Below, piece by piece: positions 26,990 through 33,348 of a stretch of DNA of 33,348 bases. The DNA lies in the IMG/VR virus record IMGVR_UViG_3300045967_000367, positions 1 to 33,348 of that record; one strand, given 5' to 3'. The DNA is from a virus. The notes beneath the pieces were generated by a model. The model saw only the letters and a list, made by a program, of their open reading frames with translations. It did not search any database and was not told the origin of the DNA. Within the stretch, counting starts at the first letter, position 1. Every line of letters starts with the position of its first letter. Both the position numbers and the translations under genes were made by a program.

Positions 26990-28904
26990 CTACGCGGTCG
27001 CGCCGGTCGCCTTCGAGAACGACTCCCCGTGGCGGATCAGGATGTCCGCCATCTGGAAGCTCGTTCAGGCCGCTCTGCTTCGCGGTGTACGGATCGACGA
27101 TCAGCTCCATCGCGAACCAGAAGCCGATCAGCACGTCCCGCCAGTTGCCGAAGATCGCGCCGATCTCCGTGCCGCCGCTGAACTCGCTGCCCGACATGAC
27201 CTTCGAGATCTGGTTCGTCGCGATCGCGCGGTAGCCGTCGACCACGCCCTCGGTGATCGGGCCCTCCCACACCGGCGAGTACGTGTTCGTCGCCTTGTGG
27301 ACCTGCTTGAGGTTGGCCGACATGGTCGGGTTCATGAGCCACCCGAGCGTGCCGAGCATCGCGTTGGCCGTGGCGACCTGGCCTTCCATCGCGACGACCT
27401 TGGCGTAGGACATCGCGCCACCGACCGCGGTCGTGCTGACGCCGGCCGCCTTGTAGATGCCGGTCGGCTCGCCCGCGGCGCCGAGGCCGTGGGGCACCGC
27501 GAGGTCCACCGCGATCGAGTGCACCGCGCTCAAGTCGTCACGCACCATCTCCTCGGTGTCGAAGGCCCCTTCGACCAGGAGCTGGCGCGAGAACGACGTC
27601 GCGCCCATCAGGGTCTTGGGCGCGAACTGAGCGAGCGCGAAGGACATGTCGCCCTTGGTGATCGGAGCCGGGGGATTCTCGCCGACCCACTTGGCGGGAA
27701 TCGCACCGCTCTGCTTCGGGAACGTGACCGGAGCAGTGAGGCCCGTGATCACCCGCGCACCGAGCCGGATCGCTGCCGTCTGGTTGCGCAGCAGCTCGAT
27801 GACGTCGCCGGCCTGCTCGAAGGTGAGCTCCGCGCCCTTGCCGCCGGTCTTCGTGTCGAGCGCGCGCTTCTTGAGGCCCAGGCTCGCCGGGATGAGCAGT
27901 CCGCCCTTGCGCGCCATTCCGGCGGAGTGGCGCTCGAGCTCGCGGTGCATCTCCCACTCGAGTCCCTTGCCGTCGCGCCCCTCGCGCATCTCGGAGGCCG
28001 CGAGGATCGCGCGGGCGTACGAGTAGCCGCGCCGGTCCTTCTCCGGCACGTCGATGACCTCGGACGCCGGCTGGGTGCGCTTCGGGATGCGGTCGGCCTT
28101 GATCGTCAGGATCTCGCGCCCGACCTCGTCGGGGGTGAGCCCGCGCTCGAGCCACCCGCCCATGCGGTCGAGCATGTTGTGCGAGTCGGCCAGCTCGTAG
28201 ATCTGCTTCATCTCGGCGCGGTGATCGCGCTCGGCCGTGGCCGGCGCGGCTCCACCGCCGCCGCCGGCGCCCGCGTTCAGGTGGCCGTTGCCCTGCTTGA
28301 GCTTCATGTTCCGGTCCTCCTTCGGCGGGTCGTCCGCCTCGATCTCGATCGGCGGCCCACCGCCACCGTTCGCGTCCCGGCCGACACCCACGGTGGGGTC
28401 GGCGGGCACACCCACGCTCGAAAGCTCCACGGGCTCCCACTGGGTGATGCGCCAGAGGTCGCCCTTGTCCTCGTCCTCCTCGACCAGCTTCGCCCGCTTC
28501 GGGATGTAGCCGACCGAGATGTTCCCGCGGATCCCATCCACGAAGTCGCGCTCGACATCCTGGCCGCGCTGCGTGCGCGAGAAGACGATCACGGCGCGCA
28601 GCACGTGGTCGTCGTCGATGCGGGCCGACTCGATGACACCGACCGGCGCGCCGCGGTGCTCCTCGAGCACGGCCGCGCGGCCCGAGGTGAAGCGCTCGAG
28701 CTGCACCGATTCGCCCGCGTGGTCGAGGACCTCGCGCCATTTGCCGAACCAGCCGTAGCGCTCGACCTCGTACTCGGAGCTGACGGCGACCTCGTAGCGG
28801 GCGCGCTCGTCACCCTCGGCCGCGCGCGTCGCGACGGGCGCGAGCTTGCGGAACTCGCGGATCGGCAGGAATCGCATGCCGGCGGCTGCGGGGAATCGCT
28901 TCAC
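26990..28904 (-). CDS. Prohead protease fused to HK97-type major capsid protein (apparent frameshift near the end)
   Basis: I start at GTG 28904, which has GGAGG five bases upstream; an ATG at 28979 has no ribosome site and lies in a palindrome. Residues about 30-185 are a U35/HK97-like prohead protease: V-L-E-E-H-R-G-A-P-V-G-V-I, D-F-V-D-G-I-R-G-N-I-S-V-G-Y, and W-E-P-V-E-L-S-S-V-G-V-P-A-D-P. A helical, scaffold-like linker leads to the capsid part (P-A-S-L-G-L-K-K-R-A, F-P-K-Q-S-G-A-I, G-N-W-R-D-V-L-I-G-F-W, L-I-V-D-P-Y-T). Near 27058-27065 the protein only continues sensibly (F-Q-M-A-D-I-L-I-R-H-G-E-S-F-S, stop at 26990) in the next frame. Unshifted, the ORF runs to 26673. An internal strong start exists at 28307. 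Confidence 0.88.
28307..28322 (-). promoter_or_regulatory. Internal ribosome site and in-frame start within the protease-capsid gene
   Basis: AAGGAGG (28316-28322) lies eight bases before an in-frame ATG (28305-28307, reading MKLKQGNGHLNAG) at the junction of the protease and capsid parts. This is a full Shine-Dalgarno match and would yield a capsid-only product of about 438 residues. Confidence 0.7.
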
Positions 28905-28975
28905 GTCGTCCTCCATGGCGTCGCGGGGCTGGCGCGTCGTCTGCGTCCCAAAGTCGGGGACGCCGGAGGCGATGT

Positions 28976-28998
28976 CCATTACACTATTAGTGCAATGG
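28976..28998. promoter_or_regulatory. AT-rich 23-bp palindrome between the divergent structural operons
   Basis: Arms CCATTACACTA and TAGTGCAATGG are reverse complements with one mismatch around a central T. It is strikingly AT-rich here and sits between the leftward capsid gene and the rightward connector gene. It is a likely operator for a dimeric regulator of both operons. I do not see a clear -35/-10 pair for either side. Confidence 0.6.
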
Positions 28999-29031
28999 TA
29001 TCGGGGTCAGCGGGCCCGTAGCGTGGCCTCC

Positions 29032-29562
29032 ATGCAGGACCTGACGGCCCTTCCCGCGAGCTTCGCAGCCGGCACCACGGTGAAGTACACGCGGAGCCAC
29101 ACGGACTACCCCGCGAACGACGGCTGGGCGCTGACCGTGGTGCTCTCGGGCCGCGATCGCCTGGAGGTCGCGGCCACGCCGAGCGGGGCCGCCTTCGCCG
29201 TGACGCTGCCGGCGACCGAGACGGCGAAGCTGCGGCCGGGCGTCTACCGCTGGACCGAGCGCGCGTCCAAAGCCGGCGAGGCCTTCACCGCCTGCGATGG
29301 CGAGATCACCGTGACGCCCGACGTCGTCGGAGCCTCGGTGGGCGATCTCCGCAGCCAGGACGAGAAGGAGCTCGATCTCGTGAACACCGCGATCGAGAAG
29401 ATTCTCACCGGCACGCTGCAGGCGTTCTCGATCGCGGGCCGCCAGGTGGAGTACGCGGACCTCGACAAGCTGCAGGCCCGGCGCGCGGTGCTCGAGGCGA
29501 GGATCTCGCGGCGCAAGAACGGCGGCCGGATCGCACGGGTCCACCGCGTGGCGTTCCGGTGA
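29032..29562 (+). CDS. Head-tail connector, gpW/DUF6148-like C-terminus (176 aa)
   Basis: ATG with no clear ribosome site; it ends in a GTGA overlap with the portal gene. Residues about 1-95 form a beta domain (T-V-K-Y-T-R-S-H-T-D, W-A-L-T-V-V-L-S-G-R-D-R-L) like small phage proteins that precede portal genes. Residues about 105-165 are a helical hairpin: D-L-V-N-T-A-I-E-K-I-L-T-G-T-L-Q-A-F, then I-A-G-R-Q-V-E-Y-A-D-L-D-K-L-Q, the pattern of lambda gpW-like and DUF6148 proteins ('...G.....ADL..L...'). Such proteins help join head and tail. The fusion of a beta domain to this hairpin is less usual. Confidence 0.72.
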   Translation: MQDLTALPASFAAGTTVKYTRSHTDYPANDGWALTVVLSGRDRLEVAATPSGAAFAVTLPATETAKLRPGVYRWTERASKAGEAFTACDGEITVTPDVVGASVGDLRSQDEKELDLVNTAIEKILTGTLQAFSIAGRQVEYADLDKLQARRAVLEARISRRKNGGRIARVHRVAFR

Positions 29563-31154
29563 GGCGGCGCGTGGCGCCGCGCCGGGCGCTGACCGTCGGC
29601 GAGCGGATGAAGCGCGGCTGGGACACGCTCCTCGAGCTGCTGAGCAGCACCGGGGGTGCGCACCCGAGCTTCAAGGGCGCCGAGGTGTCGCGGATCCGCC
29701 CCGGCCAGTTCGGCCTGATCCGCGGGGCCGACCGCGAGATCGAGTGGGACCTCCGGCTCCTGCGCGGCCGCGCGCGCGCGCTGCGGCGCAACAACCCGTA
29801 CATCGAGAACTACCTGAACCTGCAGCGCACGAACGTGCTGGGCCCCGAGGGGCCCGAGCAACAGGCGCAGGTACGAAACGCCGGCGGCGAGCTCGAGAAA
29901 GAGATCAACGACCGCATCGAGGCCGCGTGGCGCGCGTGGTCCGAGGGCCCAGTCTCGGTGGACGGGCAGATGAACCTTGCGATGTTCCGCCAGCTCGCGC
30001 TCGAGACCGCCACGGTGGACGGCGAGGCCTTCACGCTGCCGGTGTTCGACACGGAGTTCCCCCACGGCCTGGCGCTCGACTCGATCGACGCCGACCTGGT
30101 GGACGAGCGGATGTGGCGCATGGCGGGGTCCGAGGGCCCCGAGGTGCGGATGGGCGTCGAGGTGAACGAGCGGGGACGCCCCCTCGCCTACTACTGCTGG
30201 GACTACCCCGAGTACGGGCCCGGGCGCACCAACCGCGGGCGGCTGCGCTACGACGCCGCCGATGTGCTCCACCACTTCCGGCGCCGGCGCGCGCACCAGA
30301 CGCGCGGCGTGACGCGCTTCACGGCCGCGATCGTGGACACGATGGACCTCGACGGCTTCGAGGAAGCGGTGATCGTCGGGGCGCGCGCCGCGGCGAACCA
30401 GGTGGCCGCGATCGAGTCGGGGGACGCCGCCATGTACACCGCACCCGAGGAGGACGCGCCGACGAAGCAGCCGGCGATGGTCGAGAGCGAGGCTGGGATG
30501 TACCTCGAGCTGCAGCCGGGCCAGAAGATGTCCAGCTTCACCCCCGAGCAGCCGCAGTCGGTGTACGACCCGTTCGTGCGCAACCGCCTGCGCCGCCTCG
30601 CCGGCGCCCTGGGCGTGGCGTACGAGGCGCTCGCGAACGACCGCTCGGGCGTGAACTACGGCTCGATGCGCGGGGGCTCGCTCATCGAGCGCGACCTCTG
30701 GCGCCTCGAGCAGGCGTGGTGGGCCTGGACCTTCGAGCGCCCGATCCGCGAGCGCTGGCTCCAGTCGGCGCTCGCGAGCGGGGCGCTCGTGCTGCCGTCG
30801 CGCGACTGGCGGAAGTACTCGGCGGTGAAGCTCGTGTTCCGCGGCTGGCCGTGGGTGGATCCGCTCAAGGACGCGCAGACCGCCCAGCTCGAGATCGAGA
30901 TGGGCTTCAACTCGCGCACCCGGATCCTCGCCCAGCGCGGCGCCGACTTCGCCGAGATCCTCGACGAGCTGGCCGCGGAGCAGAAGGCGGCCGCGGCGAA
31001 GGGCGTGGACGTCGAGCCGCGGGCGACGGCGGCGCCGGCGGAGAAGGAGCCGGCGGACGAGGACGGCGGCGCCGGCGACGAGAGCGAGGACGGCGGGAAC
31101 GGCAACGGCCGCGCGCACAACCGCGTGCGGAAGGCGCTCGCGCGCGGGCGCTGA
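29559..31154 (+). CDS. Phage portal protein, lambda gpB family
   Basis: GTG start in a GTGA overlap; 531 residues, normal for the family. Motifs of lambda-type portals are evident: R-A-R-A-L-R-R-N-N-P-Y-I-E-N-Y near residue 75, D-G-E-A-F-T-L-P-V, the V-L-H-H-F-R-R-R-R-A-H-Q-T-R-G-V-T-R-F region, A-L-G-V-A-Y-E-A-L-A-N-D-R-S-G-V-N-Y-G-S-M-R near 350, and W-V-D-P-L-K-D-A-Q-T near 430. The C-terminus is acidic and Gly-rich, then basic. The portal is the dodecameric DNA gate of the capsid. It is transcribed away from the capsid gene, and no terminase precedes it. Confidence 0.95.
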   Translation: MRRRVAPRRALTVGERMKRGWDTLLELLSSTGGAHPSFKGAEVSRIRPGQFGLIRGADREIEWDLRLLRGRARALRRNNPYIENYLNLQRTNVLGPEGPEQQAQVRNAGGELEKEINDRIEAAWRAWSEGPVSVDGQMNLAMFRQLALETATVDGEAFTLPVFDTEFPHGLALDSIDADLVDERMWRMAGSEGPEVRMGVEVNERGRPLAYYCWDYPEYGPGRTNRGRLRYDAADVLHHFRRRRAHQTRGVTRFTAAIVDTMDLDGFEEAVIVGARAAANQVAAIESGDAAMYTAPEEDAPTKQPAMVESEAGMYLELQPGQKMSSFTPEQPQSVYDPFVRNRLRRLAGALGVAYEALANDRSGVNYGSMRGGSLIERDLWRLEQAWWAWTFERPIRERWLQSALASGALVLPSRDWRKYSAVKLVFRGWPWVDPLKDAQTAQLEIEMGFNSRTRILAQRGADFAEILDELAAEQKAAAAKGVDVEPRATAAPAEKEPADEDGGAGDESEDGGNGNGRAHNRVRKALARGR

Positions 31155-31163
31155 GGTCGGTCG

Positions 31164-32177
31164 ATGACCGTCTCCCTGGACATCGGGCGGCAGGTCGTGG
31201 GGCTCGGGATCGATCCACGGATCGTCGGGCTCGGGCTCGATCGGCAGCTGGCGGCACTGGGGATTGGCTCGGGGGCAGAGGACACGATGACCGCGCTGCA
31301 GGAGTTCATCCAGAACCCGTACCGCATCTATCCGGTCACAAAGGCGCTCGGCTCGGAGGTCGCGGGCCAACCGGCGCAGGCGTCGCCGTCGGCCCCGAAC
31401 TGGATTCTCCGCGCATGGCGGTACGGGCTCGGTGGCGCGAGTCACTACGCCGCGCTCCCGCCGTTCATGCTCAACGACACGGGGCGCGGGGAGGACTCCG
31501 AGAATCCCGGCGTCGCGGTTGAGTGCGGCAAGGTGTTCTCGGAGGACTACAACCTCTTCCGCCCGAACCCGACCGAGGGGATGCTGGCGGTTTCGGGCGC
31601 GCAGATGTGGCGCTACCGCAAGATCATGGGCGCGTGGCTCTCGCTCACGAACCGGACCTTCGCGGGCGCGCAGCCGAGCCGGACGCAGCTGGTTGGCATC
31701 GGTCAGGGATACCCGACGTGGGAGATCGACCTCGCAACGCAGTCGTTCGCGATGCCGCCGTGGCCCGACCCGCCGCTCGCAGACTACGTGCAGCTCCGCA
31801 TCCGCGGCGACCTCATGCAGTGGGAGCTGGTCGCGGGTCGCACGGGCATCGCCACGACCGTGGTCCCGCTGGTCGGGGTCGAAGCGCCGTCCATCACGAT
31901 CATCCAGTTCGCGCACTTCGTGTGGGACCCGGCGGGCGGGCCGGGTGGCGGCCCGCTGCTCCAGGGCTACGTCAACGGCGTTCTCGGCGCCGAGATCTCG
32001 GACCCGGCGCTGCTGCCGGGAGGCGGCGAGGACTCGTGGGGGCAGTGCGTGTTCTACAACAACCACTTCTCGTTCAGCGGGAACCCGAGCGCGGAGTTCC
32101 CGGGCACGTTCGGGTACGTGACGGGGCGGCACGGAGCGATCTTCTGTCAGGAGTTCAACGTGCTGGGGGCATCGTGA
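31164..32177 (+). CDS. Unknown virion-like protein (337 aa)
   Basis: ATG with GAGG seven bases upstream, ten bases after the portal gene. The N-terminus has short repeats of V-x-G-L-G-I/L-D (residues about 8-35) of unknown use. The rest is Gly/Pro/Trp-rich and beta-like (W-R-Y-G-L-G-G-A-S-H-Y-A-A-L-P, V-F-Y-N-N-H-F-S-F-S-G-N), as in jelly-roll or lectin-like virion proteins. There is no signal peptide. Position favours a decoration, fibre or receptor-related protein, but I cannot name it. Confidence 0.7.
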   Translation: MTVSLDIGRQVVGLGIDPRIVGLGLDRQLAALGIGSGAEDTMTALQEFIQNPYRIYPVTKALGSEVAGQPAQASPSAPNWILRAWRYGLGGASHYAALPPFMLNDTGRGEDSENPGVAVECGKVFSEDYNLFRPNPTEGMLAVSGAQMWRYRKIMGAWLSLTNRTFAGAQPSRTQLVGIGQGYPTWEIDLATQSFAMPPWPDPPLADYVQLRIRGDLMQWELVAGRTGIATTVVPLVGVEAPSITIIQFAHFVWDPAGGPGGGPLLQGYVNGVLGAEISDPALLPGGGEDSWGQCVFYNNHFSFSGNPSAEFPGTFGYVTGRHGAIFCQEFNVLGAS

Positions 32178-32512
32178 GCCTGGTCCTGACGTTCGTGCGC
32201 GGCGACACCCGCACGCCGCTGCGCTGGCCCGTGCGGGAGAACGGCGCCATCGTCAACGTCACGGGCTGGTCCGCGTACGCGCGCGCGGTCTCGATGGACC
32301 TGCCGGGCGTCGTGATCGACAACCTCGCCGGCGCCGTCGCGGACGGACCCAACGGGATCTTCGAGTGGGCGTCGTTCGGGAACACCATCTCGTCCGGCCA
32401 GATGGGGACGCGCAAGCGCGTGCGCTTCACCGCGCAGCTGCACGCCGTGGACCTGGCGGGGGAGATCGCCTACACGGAGGAGTTCGAGCTGGTGTTCGTG
32501 GCGCCGGTGTAG
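32174..32512 (+). CDS. BppU-like N-terminal module protein (112 aa)
   Basis: GTG start in a GTGA overlap; 112 residues. The opening L-V-L-T-F-V-R-G-D-T-R-T-P-L, then V-N-V-T-G-W-S-A-Y-A-R-A, follows the 'F..GDT.PPL...L.D..G..VDLTGA.V' pattern of the BppU N-terminal module and related phage Ig-like domains. A Gly/Asn turn and V-R-F-T-A-Q-L-H-A-V-D end the fold. Such modules anchor fibres or decorate virions. It is the last gene before a hairpin. Confidence 0.72.
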   Translation: MSLVLTFVRGDTRTPLRWPVRENGAIVNVTGWSAYARAVSMDLPGVVIDNLAGAVADGPNGIFEWASFGNTISSGQMGTRKRVRFTAQLHAVDLAGEIAYTEEFELVFVAPV

Positions 32513-32546
32513 CGGCGCCGGCGCGGCGCGCCCCACGAGAAGCACG

Positions 32547-32577
32547 ACGCCCCGCACAGTGTGCGTGTGCGGGGCGT
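32547..32577. terminator. GC-rich hairpin ending convergent operons (copy 1 of 2)
   Basis: ACGCCCCGCACA and TGTGCGGGGCGT form a perfect 12-bp stem with a 7-base loop. It lies between the end of the plus operon and the end of the minus-strand 64-aa gene, so it could serve both directions. A near-identical hairpin occurs at 33076-33105. Confidence 0.75.
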
Positions 32578-32590
32578 TCGTGTGGATGGC

Positions 32591-32785
32591 CTACAGCGGG
32601 CGCAGGGGGCGTTCCGGCTCGCTCACCGGGATCGCCGCCAGGGCGATGAGGGTGAGGAGCGGGCTTAGGAAGAGCGCAGCCATGACCCACGGGAAGACGC
32701 GTTCATTCTTTCGGCTGGCGACCATCGGCACGAGCGTCGCGCTGGCAACAGTCCAGACGATGATGAGGAGCACTGCTTCGACCAT
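32591..32785 (-). CDS. Small membrane protein, paralogue A (64 aa)
   Basis: ATG with GGAGGTCGCCC upstream. Two hydrophobic segments (about residues 3-22 and 31-52) flank the motif L-V-P-M-V-A-S-R-K-N-E-R. It shares this motif and the later S-P-L-L-T-L-I-A-L-A-A-I-P with the 67-aa neighbour, so the two arose by duplication. Small two-helix proteins like this can be holins or superinfection-exclusion proteins; no family is recognised. Confidence 0.72.
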   Translation of the reverse strand: MVEAVLLIIVWTVASATLVPMVASRKNERVFPWVMAALFLSPLLTLIALAAIPVSEPERPLRPL

Positions 32786-32808
32786 GGGCGACCTCCAGCG
32801 GTTGGGGT

Positions 32809-32826
32809 GTACACGAATCGTACACG
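32809..32826. repeat. Direct repeat of GTACACG, 11-bp spacing
   Basis: GTACACG occurs at 32809-32815 and 32820-32826, one helical turn apart, in the gap before paralogue A. It may be a binding site for a regulator, or just part of the duplicated region. Confidence 0.35.
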
Positions 32827-32848
32827 TTCGCTGGAAGCCCGTGCGGCG

Positions 32849-33052
32849 TCAGCCCTGCCCTTTCGGGGTCCCGAGGTGTGGAATCGCTGCGAGCGCGAGC
32901 AGGGCCAGCGGCGGCGAAAAGATGATCGCTACGAACGCCCAAAGCCCGCCGCTCTCACCCTTGCGGGACGCCACGACCGGGACCAGCAGGATGCTAGGCA
33001 CGAGCCACAGGTAGACGACGACGGCTGCGAGCATCATCTCGATCGGAATCAT
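32849..33052 (-). CDS. Small membrane protein, paralogue B (67 aa)
   Basis: ATG with GGAGGTCGC upstream. Like paralogue A it has two hydrophobic segments and the shared motif L-V-P-V-V-A-S-R-K-G-E, then I-F-S-P-P-L-A-L-L-A-L-A-A-I-P, and a short polar tail. The gene pair is bracketed by two near-identical hairpins. Divergence between the two is enough that it is not a recent copy. Confidence 0.72.
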   Translation of the reverse strand: MIPIEMMLAAVVVYLWLVPSILLVPVVASRKGESGGLWAFVAIIFSPPLALLALAAIPHLGTPKGQG

Positions 33053-33075
33053 GCGACCTCCGGGATGGAAGTACG

Positions 33076-33105
33076 ACGCCCCGCACGCACAACCGTGCGG
33101 GGCGT
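33076..33105. terminator. GC-rich hairpin (copy 2 of 2)
   Basis: ACGCCCCGCAC and GTGCGGGGCGT form an 11-bp stem with an 8-base loop. Matching bases continue outside the stem on both sides compared with 32547-32577. It lies between the partial upstream gene and paralogue B on the minus strand. Confidence 0.72.
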
Positions 33106-33151
33106 TCCTGTGGGGGGGGAGGGGACTACTGCGCGGACGGTCCGACGTCGG

Positions 33152-33348
33152 CTAGCGAGCAGCCTTCCCCAGAACCGGTGCCGGCGCGGCAGCCTGCGCG
33201 GATTCGACTTGCAGTCGAAGCAGTTCGAACCGCTCGGGTGAGATCCCGGCCCGCTTACAGAGGAGCCTCACGCGCTTCTCGACCAACACGTTCGGTAGCG
33301 AAAAGGCGATCGGACCTACGCCTTCCTTGGCCATGGTCACGAGCTGTC
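33152..33348 (-). CDS. Unknown protein, C-terminal part (5' end outside window)
   Basis: The frame is open from the window edge to TAG at 33152, so it may be the end of a longer gene; in-window GTG (33340) and ATG (33334) starts would give about 60 residues. The chain G-P-I-A-F-S-L-P-N-V-L-V-E-K-R-V-R-L-L-C is followed by a helical G-I-S-P-E-R-F-E-L-L-R-L and an Ala/Pro-rich tail. No family is recognised. Confidence 0.5.
   Translation of the reverse strand, partial: QLVTMAKEGVGPIAFSLPNVLVEKRVRLLCKRAGISPERFELLRLQVESAQAAAPAPVLGKAAR

Noticed and set aside
26460-29021. Very long open frame (853 codons) on the plus strand opposite the capsid gene
   Set aside because: It is antisense to a gene with clear protease and capsid motifs, and its own sequence is His/Arg/Asp/Val-rich noise typical of reverse frames in GC-rich DNA.
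29244-32132. Long minus-strand open frame (962 codons) opposite the portal
   Set aside because: Same reason: the plus strand holds the lambda-type portal with recognisable motifs.
1-33348. CRISPR array or insertion sequence
   Set aside because: No regularly spaced repeats and no transposase-like gene were found on reading both strands.
29032-33348. Terminase subunits near the portal
   Set aside because: None of the frames shows Walker or nuclease motifs of a large terminase; it is likely outside the window.

Overview
The window reads as most of a temperate, long-tailed (siphovirus-type) phage genome from a GC-rich bacterium. The lipoprotein, the Sec signals and a possible outer-membrane strand region suggest a Gram-negative host. 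I cannot name the host. Genes are tightly packed, often with 1-4 base ATGA, GTGA or TAATG overlaps, so most are probably translationally coupled.

Layout: (1) 1-12917, all on the minus strand. This is a long operon read right to left: two small Cys-rich proteins, a secreted glycoside-hydrolase-like protein, a ParB-like protein, a MazG-like pyrophosphohydrolase, a beta-helix protein, a secreted Cys-rich protein, membrane proteins, a VRR-NUC nuclease, a papain-like (C1) protease, a DUF1376-type replication protein, CsrA, and a DUF5131 (Gp37/Gp68) protein that runs off the edge. (2) 12941-15203, the lysogeny module. It has an attP made from the 3' part of an initiator tRNA gene, strong hairpins, a tyrosine integrase, an XRE repressor with a probable leaderless promoter, a divergent lipoprotein 'moron', and a second small HTH protein. 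(3) 15193-28904, minus strand, the virion and lysis operon. Read right to left it encodes a prohead protease fused to an HK97-type capsid protein, head completion and tail terminator candidates, the tail tube, tail-assembly chaperones with a probable +1 frameshift, the tape measure, distal tail proteins, a GH108 endolysin and small membrane proteins. (4) 29032-32512, plus strand: a gpW-like connector, a lambda-type portal and two unknown virion-like proteins. (5) 32547-33348, minus strand: a pair of paralogous small membrane proteins bracketed by two near-identical hairpins, then the end of an unknown gene.

The structural genes are split into divergent operons (capsid leftward, portal rightward) around an AT-rich palindrome at 28976-28998. 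No terminase gene is visible; it is probably outside the window. Phage genes lie on both sides of the tRNA fragment, so the sequence looks like the circular or virion form (attP) rather than an integrated prophage end.

Three places look like frame disruptions when reading frame and third-position GC are compared: about 4950, 18955-19016 and 27058-27065. They may be sequencing indels or real. The most interesting items are the probable programmed +1 shift in the tail chaperone gene, the internal ribosome start inside the protease-capsid fusion, a possible three-way-junction RNA at 6463-6532, a perfect 39-bp inverted repeat inside two replication-region genes, the phage-encoded CsrA, and the leaderless repressor promoter.
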